Origin: Streptomyces sp. CG1
GTDB lineage: Bacteria > Actinomycetota > Actinomycetes > Streptomycetales > Streptomycetaceae
Length of the DNA: 64,000 nt
Assembly (NCBI RefSeq): GCF_041080625.1
Contig: NZ_CP163518.1
Location: 6,813,501-6,877,500, forward strand
Reading direction: 5' to 3'
Shown here: positions 50,193-58,516 of the stretch, piece by piece
Layout of the letters: each line of letters begins with the position of its first letter
Position numbering within the stretch: the first letter of the stretch is position 1
The notes under the pieces: generated by a model
The model's input: the letters and a program-made list of their open reading frames with translations, nothing else
The model's database searches: none
Told to the model about the DNA's origin: nothing
Program-made: the position numbers and the translations under genes

Positions 50193-50512
50193 ACACCGCA
50201 GGAACGATCGACCGCCCCCTCACGCACGACCCCAAGAAGCAGGCCCCGATGAAGCCGTCCACCAGCGAGCCCGCCGGCTCCGCGACCACAGACTTCACCA
50301 CCACCGGCGCGACCGAAGCGCGCCAGAACAGGACCCGAGAGATGCAACTCATGCAAGAAGCCCTGGCTCGTGCGCATATGCACGAGCGACTCCGTGACGC
50401 CGAGCGGGAACGCCGGGCCGTGCGCCTGGCGGTCGCCCAGCGGATGCAGCGCCGGGCCGAACGCGCCTCGCTGCGCGCCCGTCGCGCGCTCGCCATGGCA
50501 CTCATGCAGTAA
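50189..50512 (+). CDS. Conserved basic hypothetical protein coupled to wblC
   Basis: 107 residues. The first half is polar and probably disordered (TEPAGSATTDFTTTGATEA type composition); the second half is a long amphipathic, Arg/Met-rich helix (REMQLMQEALARAHMHERLR, VRLAVAQRMQRRAERASLRA). No family is recognised. ATG 50189 overlaps the wblC stop as ATGA, so it will share wblC regulation, and the helix could bind nucleic acid, the ribosome or another protein. A shorter product from ATG 50249 (MKPSTSEPAG) is possible. A hairpin at 50567-50602 ends the operon. Confidence 0.65.
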   Translation: MNTAGTIDRPLTHDPKKQAPMKPSTSEPAGSATTDFTTTGATEARQNRTREMQLMQEALARAHMHERLRDAERERRAVRLAVAQRMQRRAERASLRARRALAMALMQ

Positions 50513-50566
50513 CGATCACACCTGAGAAGCGCTGGCCTCCCGGCCCAGGGGGGCGAAGCCTTCTGC

Positions 50567-50602
50567 GCGGGGGCCGGTCCAGCCGAACGGACCGGTCCCC
50601 GC
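50567..50602 (+). terminator. Terminator after the wblC operon
   Basis: GCGGGGGCCGGTCC (50567-50580) pairs with GGACCGGTCCCCGC (50589-50602) with one mismatch and an 8-nt loop. Confidence 0.7.
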
Positions 50603-50650
50603 GGTGCGTTGCGCACGGCGATCCGCCGCCGACGGAGTTATCGTCACCGG

Positions 50651-50863
50651 GTGACGAGTCTTCCCGGAGGAAGTGATCAGGGCGGCTCCACCGCGGAGCG
50701 CCGCGTGCTGGTGTGCGCCCGCTGCGGCACCCCCGCCGACGAACCCCAGCCGGTCACCTGGACCTGCTCCGTGGAGAACGGCACCCGCCAGTACTTCTGC
50801 GACACCTGCTCCCGCGAGAACCTCCGCGCGATCGAGGGGCGCCTGGACTCGGCGTGGTGGTGA
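50651..50863 (+). CDS. Small zinc-ribbon protein
   Basis: 70 residues. Two CxxC pairs (VCARCGTPAD and FCDTCSREN) about 27 residues apart form a probable zinc ribbon; TWTCSVENGTRQYFC shows a further Cys. GTG 50651 begins VTSLPGGSDQGG and its codon use is normal. Family unknown to me, with a possible role in nucleic acid or protein binding. It is convergent with the AarF gene; the 80-bp spacer is a nearly pure C/T tract with G-quadruplex potential on the minus strand. Confidence 0.7.
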   Translation: MTSLPGGSDQGGSTAERRVLVCARCGTPADEPQPVTWTCSVENGTRQYFCDTCSRENLRAIEGRLDSAWW

Positions 50864-50874
50864 GCCCCTTCTCC

Positions 50875-50924
50875 GGGGGCCCTCCCCCCTCCCCTCCCCC
50901 CTCCCCTCCCCCCCGCCCTCCCCG
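50875..50924 (-). other. G-quadruplex-forming homopurine tract
   Basis: The plus strand is CTCCCCC/CTCCCC-type pyrimidine sequence over ~50 bp; the minus strand therefore has at least seven runs of three or more G separated by single A or C. It lies between two convergent genes and may act as a transcription or replication pause site. Confidence 0.7.
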
Positions 50925-50942
50925 TTTTCAAGGCACGCCGGA

Positions 50943-52313
50943 TCACGCCTCCGCGGCCGTCTCCTCCTCTGCCGGCTCGTCCCCCGGTACGAAGCCCGGT
51001 AGCCACTCCTCCAGTTCCTCGCGGAGCCGCACCGTGGCGCCCAGTTGGCACAGGACGCCGATCGTGCTCAGGGTCACTCGGTGGATCAGGAGGTAGGCCG
51101 GAGGCAGGTTGAGGCGTTTGCCCAGCTGGTAGGCGGGGGAGCGGGGGTCGGCGATGCGGGTGGCCTGGTTGCGCATCCAGGTCCGGGTGAAGGTGAACGC
51201 CTCGATCCGGGCCGGTTCGATGATCGGCAGCAGGTAGTCGAGTACCGCGTCCGGGTCCAGCTCTATGGACTCCTTCACGAATCCTTCCTCGCAGAGAAGT
51301 TCATAGACCGTCTCGGCTGCGCCGTCCAGGGTCATGCGGAGGGAGGTGCCGATCGGCAACGGCAGTCCGCCGGGCAGCCGGTCGACCGTGCCGAAGTCCA
51401 GGACGCCCAGGCGCCAGTCGTCCTCGCCGGCGGGGCCGCCGGGCAGCAGCCGGAAGTTGCCGGGATGCGGGTCGGCGTGCAGCAGGCCGGTGCGGGCCGG
51501 GCCCGAGAAGAGGAACCGGGCCAGCAGCTGGCCGGCGCGGTCGCGCTGCTCCGGAGTGCCGTCCGAGATCACCTCCGACAGCGGGATGCCGTCGATCCAC
51601 TCGGTCACCAGGACCTGCTCGCACTGATGGACCACCGCCGGGACCACCACGTCCGGGTCGTCCTTGAACTCCTCCGCGTGCGCGGACTGAGCCTGTGCCT
51701 CCAGTCCGTAGTCCAGCTCCTCGGAGACGCGGTCCTTCAGCTCGGCGATGAGCGGCTTGATGTCCATGCCGGGAATCAGCGGCCCCAACAGACGGGCGAA
51801 GCGGCTCAGTTGGCCCAAGTCGGAGAGCAGAGCCTCGCCGGCGCCCGGGTACTGCACCTTGACCGCCACCTCGCGGCCGTCGTGCCACACGGCCCGGTGT
51901 ACCTGCCCGATCGAGGCCGCGGCGGCCGGCTTGTCCTCGAACTCCTCGAACAGATCGTGCCAGTTCGGACCCAGCCGCTCCTCGAGCACCGCGTGCACCG
52001 TGCGGGTCGGCATCGGCGGCGCCGCCTCCTGCAGCTTGGTGAGGGCCGCGCGGTAGGGCCCCGCGACCTCCTCGGGCAGCGCGGACTCGAAGACGGACAT
52101 TGCCTGCCCGAACTTCATCGCACCGCCCTTCAGCTCGCCGAGCACCTTGAACAGCTGCTCCGCCGTGCGCTGTTGCAGCTCCCTGCCGACGATCTCCGCG
52201 GACTCGCCCACGATCCGCTTGCCCAGCCCCCAGGTCGCCCGGCCGGCGAAGCCGAGCGGGAGCGCGGCGAGCTTGGCGGTACGGGTGACCGCCTTCCGGG
52301 GAAGATCAGACAT
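50943..52313 (-). CDS. ABC1/AarF-type atypical kinase
   Basis: 456 residues. The ABC1/UbiB family signatures are present: an Ala-rich loop AAASIGQVHRA in place of the Gly-rich loop, VAVKVQYPG (the ATP-binding Lys), GLLHADPHPGNFRLLP (catalytic loop) and LGVLDFGTVDRLPGG (DFG). UbiB-type proteins in other bacteria assist quinone or lipid transport; the actinobacterial members are uncharacterised. ATG 52313 has GGAGG at 4 nt. It overlaps the upstream ThiF gene by 8 bp, so the two are translated together. Confidence 0.88.
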   Translation of the reverse strand: MSDLPRKAVTRTAKLAALPLGFAGRATWGLGKRIVGESAEIVGRELQQRTAEQLFKVLGELKGGAMKFGQAMSVFESALPEEVAGPYRAALTKLQEAAPPMPTRTVHAVLEERLGPNWHDLFEEFEDKPAAAASIGQVHRAVWHDGREVAVKVQYPGAGEALLSDLGQLSRFARLLGPLIPGMDIKPLIAELKDRVSEELDYGLEAQAQSAHAEEFKDDPDVVVPAVVHQCEQVLVTEWIDGIPLSEVISDGTPEQRDRAGQLLARFLFSGPARTGLLHADPHPGNFRLLPGGPAGEDDWRLGVLDFGTVDRLPGGLPLPIGTSLRMTLDGAAETVYELLCEEGFVKESIELDPDAVLDYLLPIIEPARIEAFTFTRTWMRNQATRIADPRSPAYQLGKRLNLPPAYLLIHRVTLSTIGVLCQLGATVRLREELEEWLPGFVPGDEPAEEETAAEA

Positions 52314-53538
52314 GCGCCCTCCAAGTCCCAGTCGGCCGCGCCGCGCCCGCGTTGCGTCGCTCCGCCGACGGCCGTTGCACCGCCATTGTCTCGCGCGGTT
52401 CGCCGTCGGTTGAGGAGTGCTCCGGTTTGGCTTTCTCAGCCGATGCTTTACCTCTCTCCGCCGCCTCGCATCCGCATGCCGGATGCGGCCGGACCGGTCG
52501 GGCACGCCAGTCCAGTCCGGGCATGGACACCTCCCAGCGAGTGCCCGCGCTGGACGGTGACTGCCCGTCGAGGAAGGCCAGCGCATGCGCCGCGGCCAGG
52601 CCGGCGACGGCCGTGGCCAGCGTCAGATCGCAGGCCCCGACCCGGCGGGCCCTGGGGCACCGCCACTGGGCGGCGAGCCGCGGCCAGGCCGGGTCCCGGT
52701 CCCCGCGGTCGAGATGCAGACAACCGGCGCACCCCGACTCGCCGGGCAGGACGAGTGGACCGACGACACCGGTGCCCTCCACGACACCTGCGTACAGATG
52801 CGGCGTTCCGGAGGCCATGAACGGCTCGGCGTCGGCCGGGTCGGGTGCGTGCACGGTCACGTCGTCCCGGGGCGTGAGGATGACCAGGGAGAGCCCGGCG
52901 TCCTGGGCGCCGGTTCCGGGTGAGTGGGCGTGGCGTGGTGGGCGGTCGGGGGCCGCGCGGCGCACGGCGGACCGCGCCGCCGCGTCCCGGCGCTCGCCGA
53001 TCGACTCGGCCGGCAGTCCACCCGGCGTCACGTCCCACGGCTCCACGCGTCCCACGTCGCGCACATCGACCTCGCCGACTCCGGCGCCCGACAACACCGA
53101 TGCCAGCACGGCGCCGACCCGCCCCGCGCCGTGCACTCGCACGCGTAGCGCCCGGCGGGCCGCGAGCCCGGCGAGCGCGCGGCCCGGCTCGGCCGTGGTC
53201 AGGGACAGCGCGGCGAGATCGGGGCGCAGCCGCCGCAGGACGTGTTCCTTCGCGCGCAGCGCGTCCGCGGCCGGTCCGCCGCCGCGCGCGTCGTCGACCA
53301 GGCCCGCGCGGGTCAGCTGCTCCAGCAGGGTGTCGACCTGGCCGGCCGGCAGGTCCATGCGGCGGCCCTCCTCGCGCAGCAGCGGCAGCCCGCGCGTGCC
53401 GTTGAGCAGATCCAGGAAGCCACGCGTCGCCGGGTCCATCGGTCCGAGCGTCAGCGCGTGCGCCGGGGTCATCCCGAACTGCACGGTGTCGCGATCACGC
53501 CAGCCGCGCCGCAGCGCGGGTTTCATCACCGGATGCAT
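52306..53538 (-). CDS. ThiF/HesA-family adenylyltransferase-like protein
   Basis: 410 residues. After a ~100-residue N-terminal winged-helix-like region (LLREEGRRMDLPAGQVDTLL) comes the Rossmann motif VHGAGRVGAVLASVLSGAGV and a sugar-phosphate-binding Asp in VRDVGRVEPWD. Cys pairs (SGCAGCLH and HPACGCE) are Zn-ligand candidates. The Arg/Lys finger and Mg2+ motif of E1-like enzymes are not obvious, so activity is uncertain. ATG 53538 is preceded by GGGGGAC. Paired with the AarF kinase-like gene by an 8-bp overlap, it may act on a common small protein or lipid pathway, not identified. Confidence 0.72.
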   Translation of the reverse strand: MHPVMKPALRRGWRDRDTVQFGMTPAHALTLGPMDPATRGFLDLLNGTRGLPLLREEGRRMDLPAGQVDTLLEQLTRAGLVDDARGGGPAADALRAKEHVLRRLRPDLAALSLTTAEPGRALAGLAARRALRVRVHGAGRVGAVLASVLSGAGVGEVDVRDVGRVEPWDVTPGGLPAESIGERRDAAARSAVRRAAPDRPPRHAHSPGTGAQDAGLSLVILTPRDDVTVHAPDPADAEPFMASGTPHLYAGVVEGTGVVGPLVLPGESGCAGCLHLDRGDRDPAWPRLAAQWRCPRARRVGACDLTLATAVAGLAAAHALAFLDGQSPSSAGTRWEVSMPGLDWRARPVRPHPACGCEAAERGKASAEKAKPEHSSTDGEPRETMAVQRPSAERRNAGAARPTGTWRAHV

Positions 53539-53913
53539 GACTGTCCCCCGTATCCGTTGAGAGCATCCCGGAACATCTCGTCGCCGGTGGAGCCGGTCGC
53601 GCTCCGCCGACGCCTGCCAGCATGCCGTGCCCGCCGCTCCGGCGCCGGGAGTTATCCACAGGCCAGGGGTGTTTGTCATACAAATTTGCCGGACAAATCA
53701 GGTCAGATCGTCCGAGATGGGCAGTGTCAGCCGGTCGAGCGTAGCCGCGCAAACCGGTCGGGCAGGACCGTGCAACACGGTCGACCGGAGTCGCTTAAAC
53801 CGGATGTGCCGATCAGTCGTAGGAATCATAGGAATCAAACGCATGGTGGGGGATCGGCATCGAACCGTTCCGGAGCCGGGACTTTGGCCATGCCCAGCGG
53901 GTAACGTCGGGGC
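53539..53913. other. Divergent spacer between the ThiF and YgjP genes
   Basis: About 375 bp, less GC-rich than its neighbours. It contains a consensus DnaA box TTATCCACA (53651-53659), the AT-rich pair CATACAAATTTG and GGACAAATC, and a minus-strand frame of 48 codons (53698-53844, starting MRLIPMIPTTD) without a ribosome site and with poor GC3. Nothing else is recognised. Confidence 0.5.
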
Positions 53914-54510
53914 GTGCCCGCCGACCCACTGCACCGCGCCGGAAAGCCACAGCGCAGCACGACGAGCCAGCCGCCCGGCGGCTCGGGGGCGAGCGCGATC
54001 GAGGTCCGCAGGAGTTCCCGGCGCCGCCGGACGGTCTCCGCGTACCGCGAGGGCGATCGCACCGTCGTACTGATCCCCGCCAGGATGTCGAAGGCGGAGG
54101 AACAGCGCTGGATCACCGTCATGCTCGACAAACTCGCTGCCCAGGAGAGCAAGCGAGTGCTCGGCGACGCCGAGCTGGCCGAGCGCGCCGAGCGGCTGTC
54201 GGAGCAGTACTTCGACGGCCGGGCGCGGCCCGCCTCCGTGCGCTGGGTCACCAACCAGAACACCCGCTGGGGTTCGTGCACTCCGGCCGAGGGCAGCATC
54301 CGGCTCTCGCACCGGCTGCAGGGGATGCCCGAGTACGTCGTCGACTACGTCCTCTGCCACGAGCTGGCCCATCTGCTGGTCCCCGGTCACGGGCCCGACT
54401 TCTGGCGGCTGTTGGAGGCGTACCCGCGTACCGAGCGGGCCCGCGGGTATCTCGAAGGGGTCGTCGCCGCGGAACGGCTGCCGCATCTGCCCGGAGCACG
54501 CGGGGAGTGA
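53914..54510 (+). CDS. YgjP-like (M48/SprT-type) zinc metallopeptidase
   Basis: 198 residues. The zinc site is LCHELAHLLVPGHGPDFWRL (HExxH plus a third His), preceded by the family signature NQNTRWGSCTPAEGSIRLS. YgjP-like proteins are small cytoplasmic peptidases related to SprT, of unknown substrate. The N-terminal ~35 residues are basic and disordered (IEVRRSSRRRRTVSA). GTG 53914 is chosen; family homology begins at about residue 29. It precedes the TerD-AIM24 operon with a 129-bp gap. Confidence 0.85.
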   Translation: MPADPLHRAGKPQRSTTSQPPGGSGASAIEVRRSSRRRRTVSAYREGDRTVVLIPARMSKAEEQRWITVMLDKLAAQESKRVLGDAELAERAERLSEQYFDGRARPASVRWVTNQNTRWGSCTPAEGSIRLSHRLQGMPEYVVDYVLCHELAHLLVPGHGPDFWRLLEAYPRTERARGYLEGVVAAERLPHLPGARGE

Positions 54511-54639
54511 GCCGGGCGCCGTCCGTCCGCCTCCGGGTGCGGTTGTGTACCGGGTCTGTACCGGCCGCGTCCGGTGTCGGATCCAGCCGCTAGCCTGGCG
54601 CGACGCACTCACATTCGGGATGGGGGACGGTCGTAACGC

Positions 54640-56454
54640 ATGGCCAGGGAATTCCAACGCGGCCACAAGGCCAGGATCAGTGACCTCACGGCGGGCACGG
54701 ATCTGTACGTAGGCGTGCAGATCTCCGCCCCCGGGCTGACCTTCGACATCAGCTGCTTCGGGCTGGACGCCGACGAGCGCCTCTCGGACGACCGGTACTT
54801 CGTCTTCTTCAACCAGCCGAAGTCGCCCGAGGAGTCCCTGCAGTTGCTGGGTGCCCAGGCGGGTGACACGGAGTCGTTCCGGGTCACGCTGGACCGGATC
54901 CCGTCGAACATCCGCAAGCTGTCCTTCACGGCGACTATCGACGGCGCCGGGCAGATGGCGCAGATCGCCCCCGGTTATCTGCGCATCGTGGCGGGTGGCG
55001 AGGAGGTCGCGCGGTACTCCTTCAACGGCGCGGAGTTCTCCACCGAGCGGGCTGTGATGCTCGGTGACATCTACTTCAAGGACGTGTGGCGGTTCGCCGC
55101 CGTCGGACAGGGCTTCGACGGCGGCCTGGAGGCGCTGCTGAAGAACTTCGGCGGCGAGGTGCTGGAGGAGGAGGCGCCCGCCGCCCCGCAGCAGCCGCAG
55201 CCCGCCGCCGCCCCCGGCTTCGCCCCGCCCGCCCAGGCCACGGCCCCGCCCGCATTCGCCGCCCCTGCCGCGCCGCCCCCGGCTCCCGCGCCCGCCCCGG
55301 CCCCTGCGCACGCCCAGGTGCCGCAGCCCGCCGCCGGCCAGGGTTTCGCACAGCCCGTCGGCGGCACGCCTCCGCAGGGCTTCACACCGCCCGTCGGCGG
55401 CACGCCTCTGCAAGGGTTCACGCCGCAGCCGGGCGCCACACCTCCGCAGGGCTTCAGGCCGCAGCCCGGCCAGACCCCGCCCGGCCAGACCCCGGCCCCG
55501 GCACCGGCGCCCGCGCCGAACGTGCACGCCGCGCCGACGGTCATCGCCCCCCTGACCCCGCCCGCCGGCGGCACCGTCCATCCGCCCGCCCCGGCCCCCG
55601 CGCCCTACGGCCGGCCGCCCCAGCAGCAGCCCTACGGCGGTCAGCCGACCGCGCCGATGCCCCCGGGCTACGGCCAGCAGCCGCCCTCCTACGGCGGCCA
55701 CCCCACCGCGCCCATGCCGCCGCCCGGCTACGGTCAGGTGCCCGGCCGGCAGCCCGCCGGCTACGGAATACCGCAGGGCGCCCCCCAGGGCGGCGCGGGC
55801 GTGTCCGTCGCACTGCAGAAGTTCAAGGAGACGCCCACCGGGCAGCGCTGGACGCTGCAGAACAAGAAGCTCATCCGCGTCGACCTCGGCATCGGCGGGC
55901 AGCCCGTGCTGGCCCGGCAGGGCAGCATGGTGCTCTACCAGGGCAAGGTCGACTTCGGCTACAAGGGCGCCGGGTTCGCCGGGCGGATCGTGGGCCATGC
56001 GACCGGCCAGGAGATGCAGCTGATGCGCTGCACGGGCAACGGCCAGGTGTTCCTCGCAGAGAACTCCACCCACCTGCACCCCGTCGAGCTGCAGGGCGAC
56101 GCGATCTGCGTGTCCGCGGAGAACGTCCTCGCCTTCGACGAGAGCCTGCAGTACGAGGTCCGCCGCATCGAGGGCCACGGCATCCCCGGTGGCGCGCTGT
56201 TCACCATGCAGTTCCAGGGCACCGGCACGATCGTCGTCAAGACGCACGGCACGCCCGTGGTCCTGCCGGTCACGCCGACCACCTTCGCCGACTGCAACGC
56301 CGTCGTCGCCTGGTCGGCCGCCTCCCAGGTGATCGTCTCCAGCCAGGTCCGCATGCGCCGCAACGCCTACCCGGGCGACACCGGCGAGAGCGTCAACCTC
56401 CAGTTCCGGGGCGCGCCCGGCAACTTCATCGTCGTCCAGCCGTACGAGGTCTGA
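54640..56454 (+). CDS. TerD-AIM24 fusion protein
   Basis: 604 residues in three parts. Residues 1-180 are a TerD domain (SAPGLTFDISCFGLDADERL, DDRYFVFFNQPKSPE), a calcium-binding beta-sandwich of the stress/tellurite family; residues ~180-385 are a Pro/Gln/Ala linker with repeats (TPPQGFTPPVGGT); residues ~390-604 are an AIM24 domain (LARQGSMVLYQGKVDFGYKG, MQFQGTGTIVVKT). TerD proteins act in stress and phage-related responses; AIM24 is a beta-rich domain of unknown function. ATG 54640 follows a GATGGGGGACGG-like purine site. The next two genes encode AIM24 proteins only, 11 and 17 bp away. Confidence 0.88.
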   Translation: MAREFQRGHKARISDLTAGTDLYVGVQISAPGLTFDISCFGLDADERLSDDRYFVFFNQPKSPEESLQLLGAQAGDTESFRVTLDRIPSNIRKLSFTATIDGAGQMAQIAPGYLRIVAGGEEVARYSFNGAEFSTERAVMLGDIYFKDVWRFAAVGQGFDGGLEALLKNFGGEVLEEEAPAAPQQPQPAAAPGFAPPAQATAPPAFAAPAAPPPAPAPAPAPAHAQVPQPAAGQGFAQPVGGTPPQGFTPPVGGTPLQGFTPQPGATPPQGFRPQPGQTPPGQTPAPAPAPAPNVHAAPTVIAPLTPPAGGTVHPPAPAPAPYGRPPQQQPYGGQPTAPMPPGYGQQPPSYGGHPTAPMPPPGYGQVPGRQPAGYGIPQGAPQGGAGVSVALQKFKETPTGQRWTLQNKKLIRVDLGIGGQPVLARQGSMVLYQGKVDFGYKGAGFAGRIVGHATGQEMQLMRCTGNGQVFLAENSTHLHPVELQGDAICVSAENVLAFDESLQYEVRRIEGHGIPGGALFTMQFQGTGTIVVKTHGTPVVLPVTPTTFADCNAVVAWSAASQVIVSSQVRMRRNAYPGDTGESVNLQFRGAPGNFIVVQPYEV

Positions 56455-56465
56455 GGGAGCCCGTC

Positions 56466-57146
56466 ATGAACCAGCCGCTCGCGGGCTACGCTCCCGCACC
56501 CGTCACCGCCCGCATGGAGAACCACGGCAAGCACATGCTGAAGGTCGCCATGCAGACGGGAAACGACCTCCTCGCGCGCGTGGGCTCGATGGTCGCTTAC
56601 GAAGGCTTCGTCCAGTACGAGCCCAATCCGCCGGCCGTCCGCCAGATCGCCCGCGACTGGATCACCGGCGAGGGCGTCCCGCTGATGAAGTGCAGCGGCG
56701 ACGGACTGCTCTACCTCGCCGACTACGGCGCGAACGTCGTCGTGATCAACCTCAACGGCGACGGCATCTCCGTCAACGCCACCAACCTGCTCGCTTTCGA
56801 CGCCCACCTCAGCTGGGGCGTCGAGCGTGTGAAGGGGCTCGCCAAGTTCGCCGGGCAGGGCCTGTGGAACACCAGGATCTCCGGGCAGGGCTGGGTCGCG
56901 CTGACCTCCCGCGGCGAGCCGATCGTCGTCGACTGCGGCGGCGGCGAGAACGAGACGTATGTCGACCCGGACGCGCTCGTCGCCTGGTCGCCGAACCTGA
57001 AGGTCAAGGGCAAGCGCAGCTTCAAGGCGCAGGCGCTGATCGGCCGGGGCAGCGGTGAGGCCTACCAGATGGCCTTCTCCGGCCAGGGCATCGTCGTCGT
57101 CCAGCCCAGCGAGGACAGCACCGACCGCATCCGGATCCGGGGCTGA
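56466..57146 (+). CDS. AIM24-family protein
   Basis: 226 residues, essentially one AIM24 domain (DLLARVGSMVAYEGFVQYEP, LMKCSGDGLLYLADYGANVV, VDPDALVAWSPNLKVKGKRS). The family is named after a mitochondrial altered-inheritance protein and forms a trimeric beta-rich fold; no enzymatic activity is known. ATG 56466 lies 11 bp after the fusion gene stop. Divergence from its two paralogues in the operon suggests a hetero-oligomer rather than redundancy. Confidence 0.85.
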   Translation: MNQPLAGYAPAPVTARMENHGKHMLKVAMQTGNDLLARVGSMVAYEGFVQYEPNPPAVRQIARDWITGEGVPLMKCSGDGLLYLADYGANVVVINLNGDGISVNATNLLAFDAHLSWGVERVKGLAKFAGQGLWNTRISGQGWVALTSRGEPIVVDCGGGENETYVDPDALVAWSPNLKVKGKRSFKAQALIGRGSGEAYQMAFSGQGIVVVQPSEDSTDRIRIRG

Positions 57147-57163
57147 GGGGGAGTCAGAACGTC

Positions 57164-57919
57164 ATGCAGAGCCCGCTTTTCGCGCACAACGACCTCCAGA
57201 CGCAGGAGCGTTGGAGCCTGCAGAACTCGCAGTTGCTCCGTGTCACCCTGGAAGGTCACGACGACATCCTCGCCCGCAAGGGCAGCATGGTCGCCTACCA
57301 GGGCCTGGTCGAGTTCGACGCCGAGTACCGCAGCAACAACCAGGCACGCGCCCAGGCGTACACCGGTGAGGGCCTGGACCTGATGCGCTGTCACGGGCAG
57401 GGCACGGTGTATCTCGCCAACCTCGCCCAGCACGTGCACGTCATGGACGTGGAGCAGGACGGGCTGACCGTCGACAGTTCCTACGTCCTCGCCATGGACT
57501 CCTCGCTGCACTACGAGGTCATCGCCGTCGACAGCCTCTACGGCATCGCCGGCTCCGGGAAGTACCAGCTGAACATCACCGGGCGGGGCCGGGTCGCCCT
57601 GATGACCTCGGGCGCGCCGCTGCTGATGCAGGTCACGCCCGACAAGTACGTCAACTGCGACGCCGACGCGATCGTCGCCTGGTCCACGGGCCTGCGCGTG
57701 CAGATGCAGGCCCAGACGCACTCCTCCGGGGTGTGGCGCCGGCGCGGGAACACCGGTGAGGGCTGGGAGCTGAGCTTCATGGGGTCCGGGTTCGCGCTCG
57801 TCCAGCCCAGTGAGCTGCTGCCGCCGCAGAACGCGGTGATCGGGCAGGGCCTCGCCGCGCAGTTCGGCATGGGCCAGCACGGGGCACGCGGACAGAACCA
57901 GGGGAACGTCTGGAGCTGA
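57164..57919 (+). CDS. AIM24-family protein
   Basis: 251 residues with the AIM24 pattern (DILARKGSMVAYQGLVEFDA, LMRCHGQGTVYLANLAQHVH, MGSGFALVQPSELLPPQ). Third AIM24 copy of the operon. ATG 57164 begins 17 bp after the second gene's stop. The C-terminus is Gly/Gln-rich (GLAAQFGMGQHGARGQNQGN). It ends before a 17-bp-stem terminator shared with the convergent NUDIX gene. Confidence 0.85.
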   Translation: MQSPLFAHNDLQTQERWSLQNSQLLRVTLEGHDDILARKGSMVAYQGLVEFDAEYRSNNQARAQAYTGEGLDLMRCHGQGTVYLANLAQHVHVMDVEQDGLTVDSSYVLAMDSSLHYEVIAVDSLYGIAGSGKYQLNITGRGRVALMTSGAPLLMQVTPDKYVNCDADAIVAWSTGLRVQMQAQTHSSGVWRRRGNTGEGWELSFMGSGFALVQPSELLPPQNAVIGQGLAAQFGMGQHGARGQNQGNVWS

Positions 57920-57944
57920 GTCCGGGTTCTGAGTCCGGAAAGCA

Positions 57945-57984
57945 AACGTAAGGGGCGACCGTCCCGGCGGTCGCCCCTTACGTT
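57945..57984. terminator. Perfect 17-bp-stem bidirectional terminator
   Basis: AACGTAAGGGGCGACCG (57945-57961) pairs with the arm at 57968-57984, loop TCCCGG. It separates the AIM24 operon from the convergent NUDIX gene. Confidence 0.85.
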
Positions 57985-58000
57985 CACAGCCCCTGCGCGT

Positions 58001-58516
58001 TCACAGCCTCGCGCGGGTCGCGTCCAGCAGTCGTACGACCGACTCGTCCGCCACCTCGGCCACCTCGTCGTAGGCGAACCAGCGCAGGTCGAGGGACTCG
58101 TCGCTGATCGCCTCCACGGCGCCGCGCGGTGCGACAGCGGCGTACTGCACGTCCAGGTGCCAGGCGCAGGGTGTGTGATGGCGGTCCAGGCGCACCGGCC
58201 CGCCGGGCAGCAGGCTCAGCTCCGCGATGCCCGACTCCTCCGTCGCCTCACGCAGGGCGGCATCCGCCAGTGCGGCGTCGGCCGGTTCGCAGTGGCCGCC
58301 CATCTGCAGCCACATCCGCAACTTCTTGTGGAGGGTCAGCAGCACCCGCCCGCGCGTCGGGTCGATCACCAGAGCGCTCGCCGTGATGTGTCCGTCCTCG
58401 CAGGCCTTCCACATGCCGTCCGGGTGCGCTGCCAGATGCTCCAGGTAGGCCTGGCGCAGGGCTTCCTGGTCCTCGTACCCCTTCAGTACGAGGACCGCGT
58501 CGTCGTACAGGCTCAC
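58001..58516 (-). CDS. NUDIX hydrolase
   Basis: 171 residues. The Nudix box is GGHCEPADAALADAALREAT with EESG following, a close GX5EX7REUXEEXG match shifted by an HCEPADA start seen in a known actinobacterial subgroup. The N-terminus is MutT-like alpha/beta (SALVIDPTRGRVLLTLHKKL). Substrate unknown. GTG 58516 overlaps the metalloprotease stop by 4 bp (GTGA), so it is translationally coupled to that gene. Confidence 0.85.
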   Translation of the reverse strand: MSLYDDAVLVLKGYEDQEALRQAYLEHLAAHPDGMWKACEDGHITASALVIDPTRGRVLLTLHKKLRMWLQMGGHCEPADAALADAALREATEESGIAELSLLPGGPVRLDRHHTPCAWHLDVQYAAVAPRGAVEAISDESLDLRWFAYDEVAEVADESVVRLLDATRARL

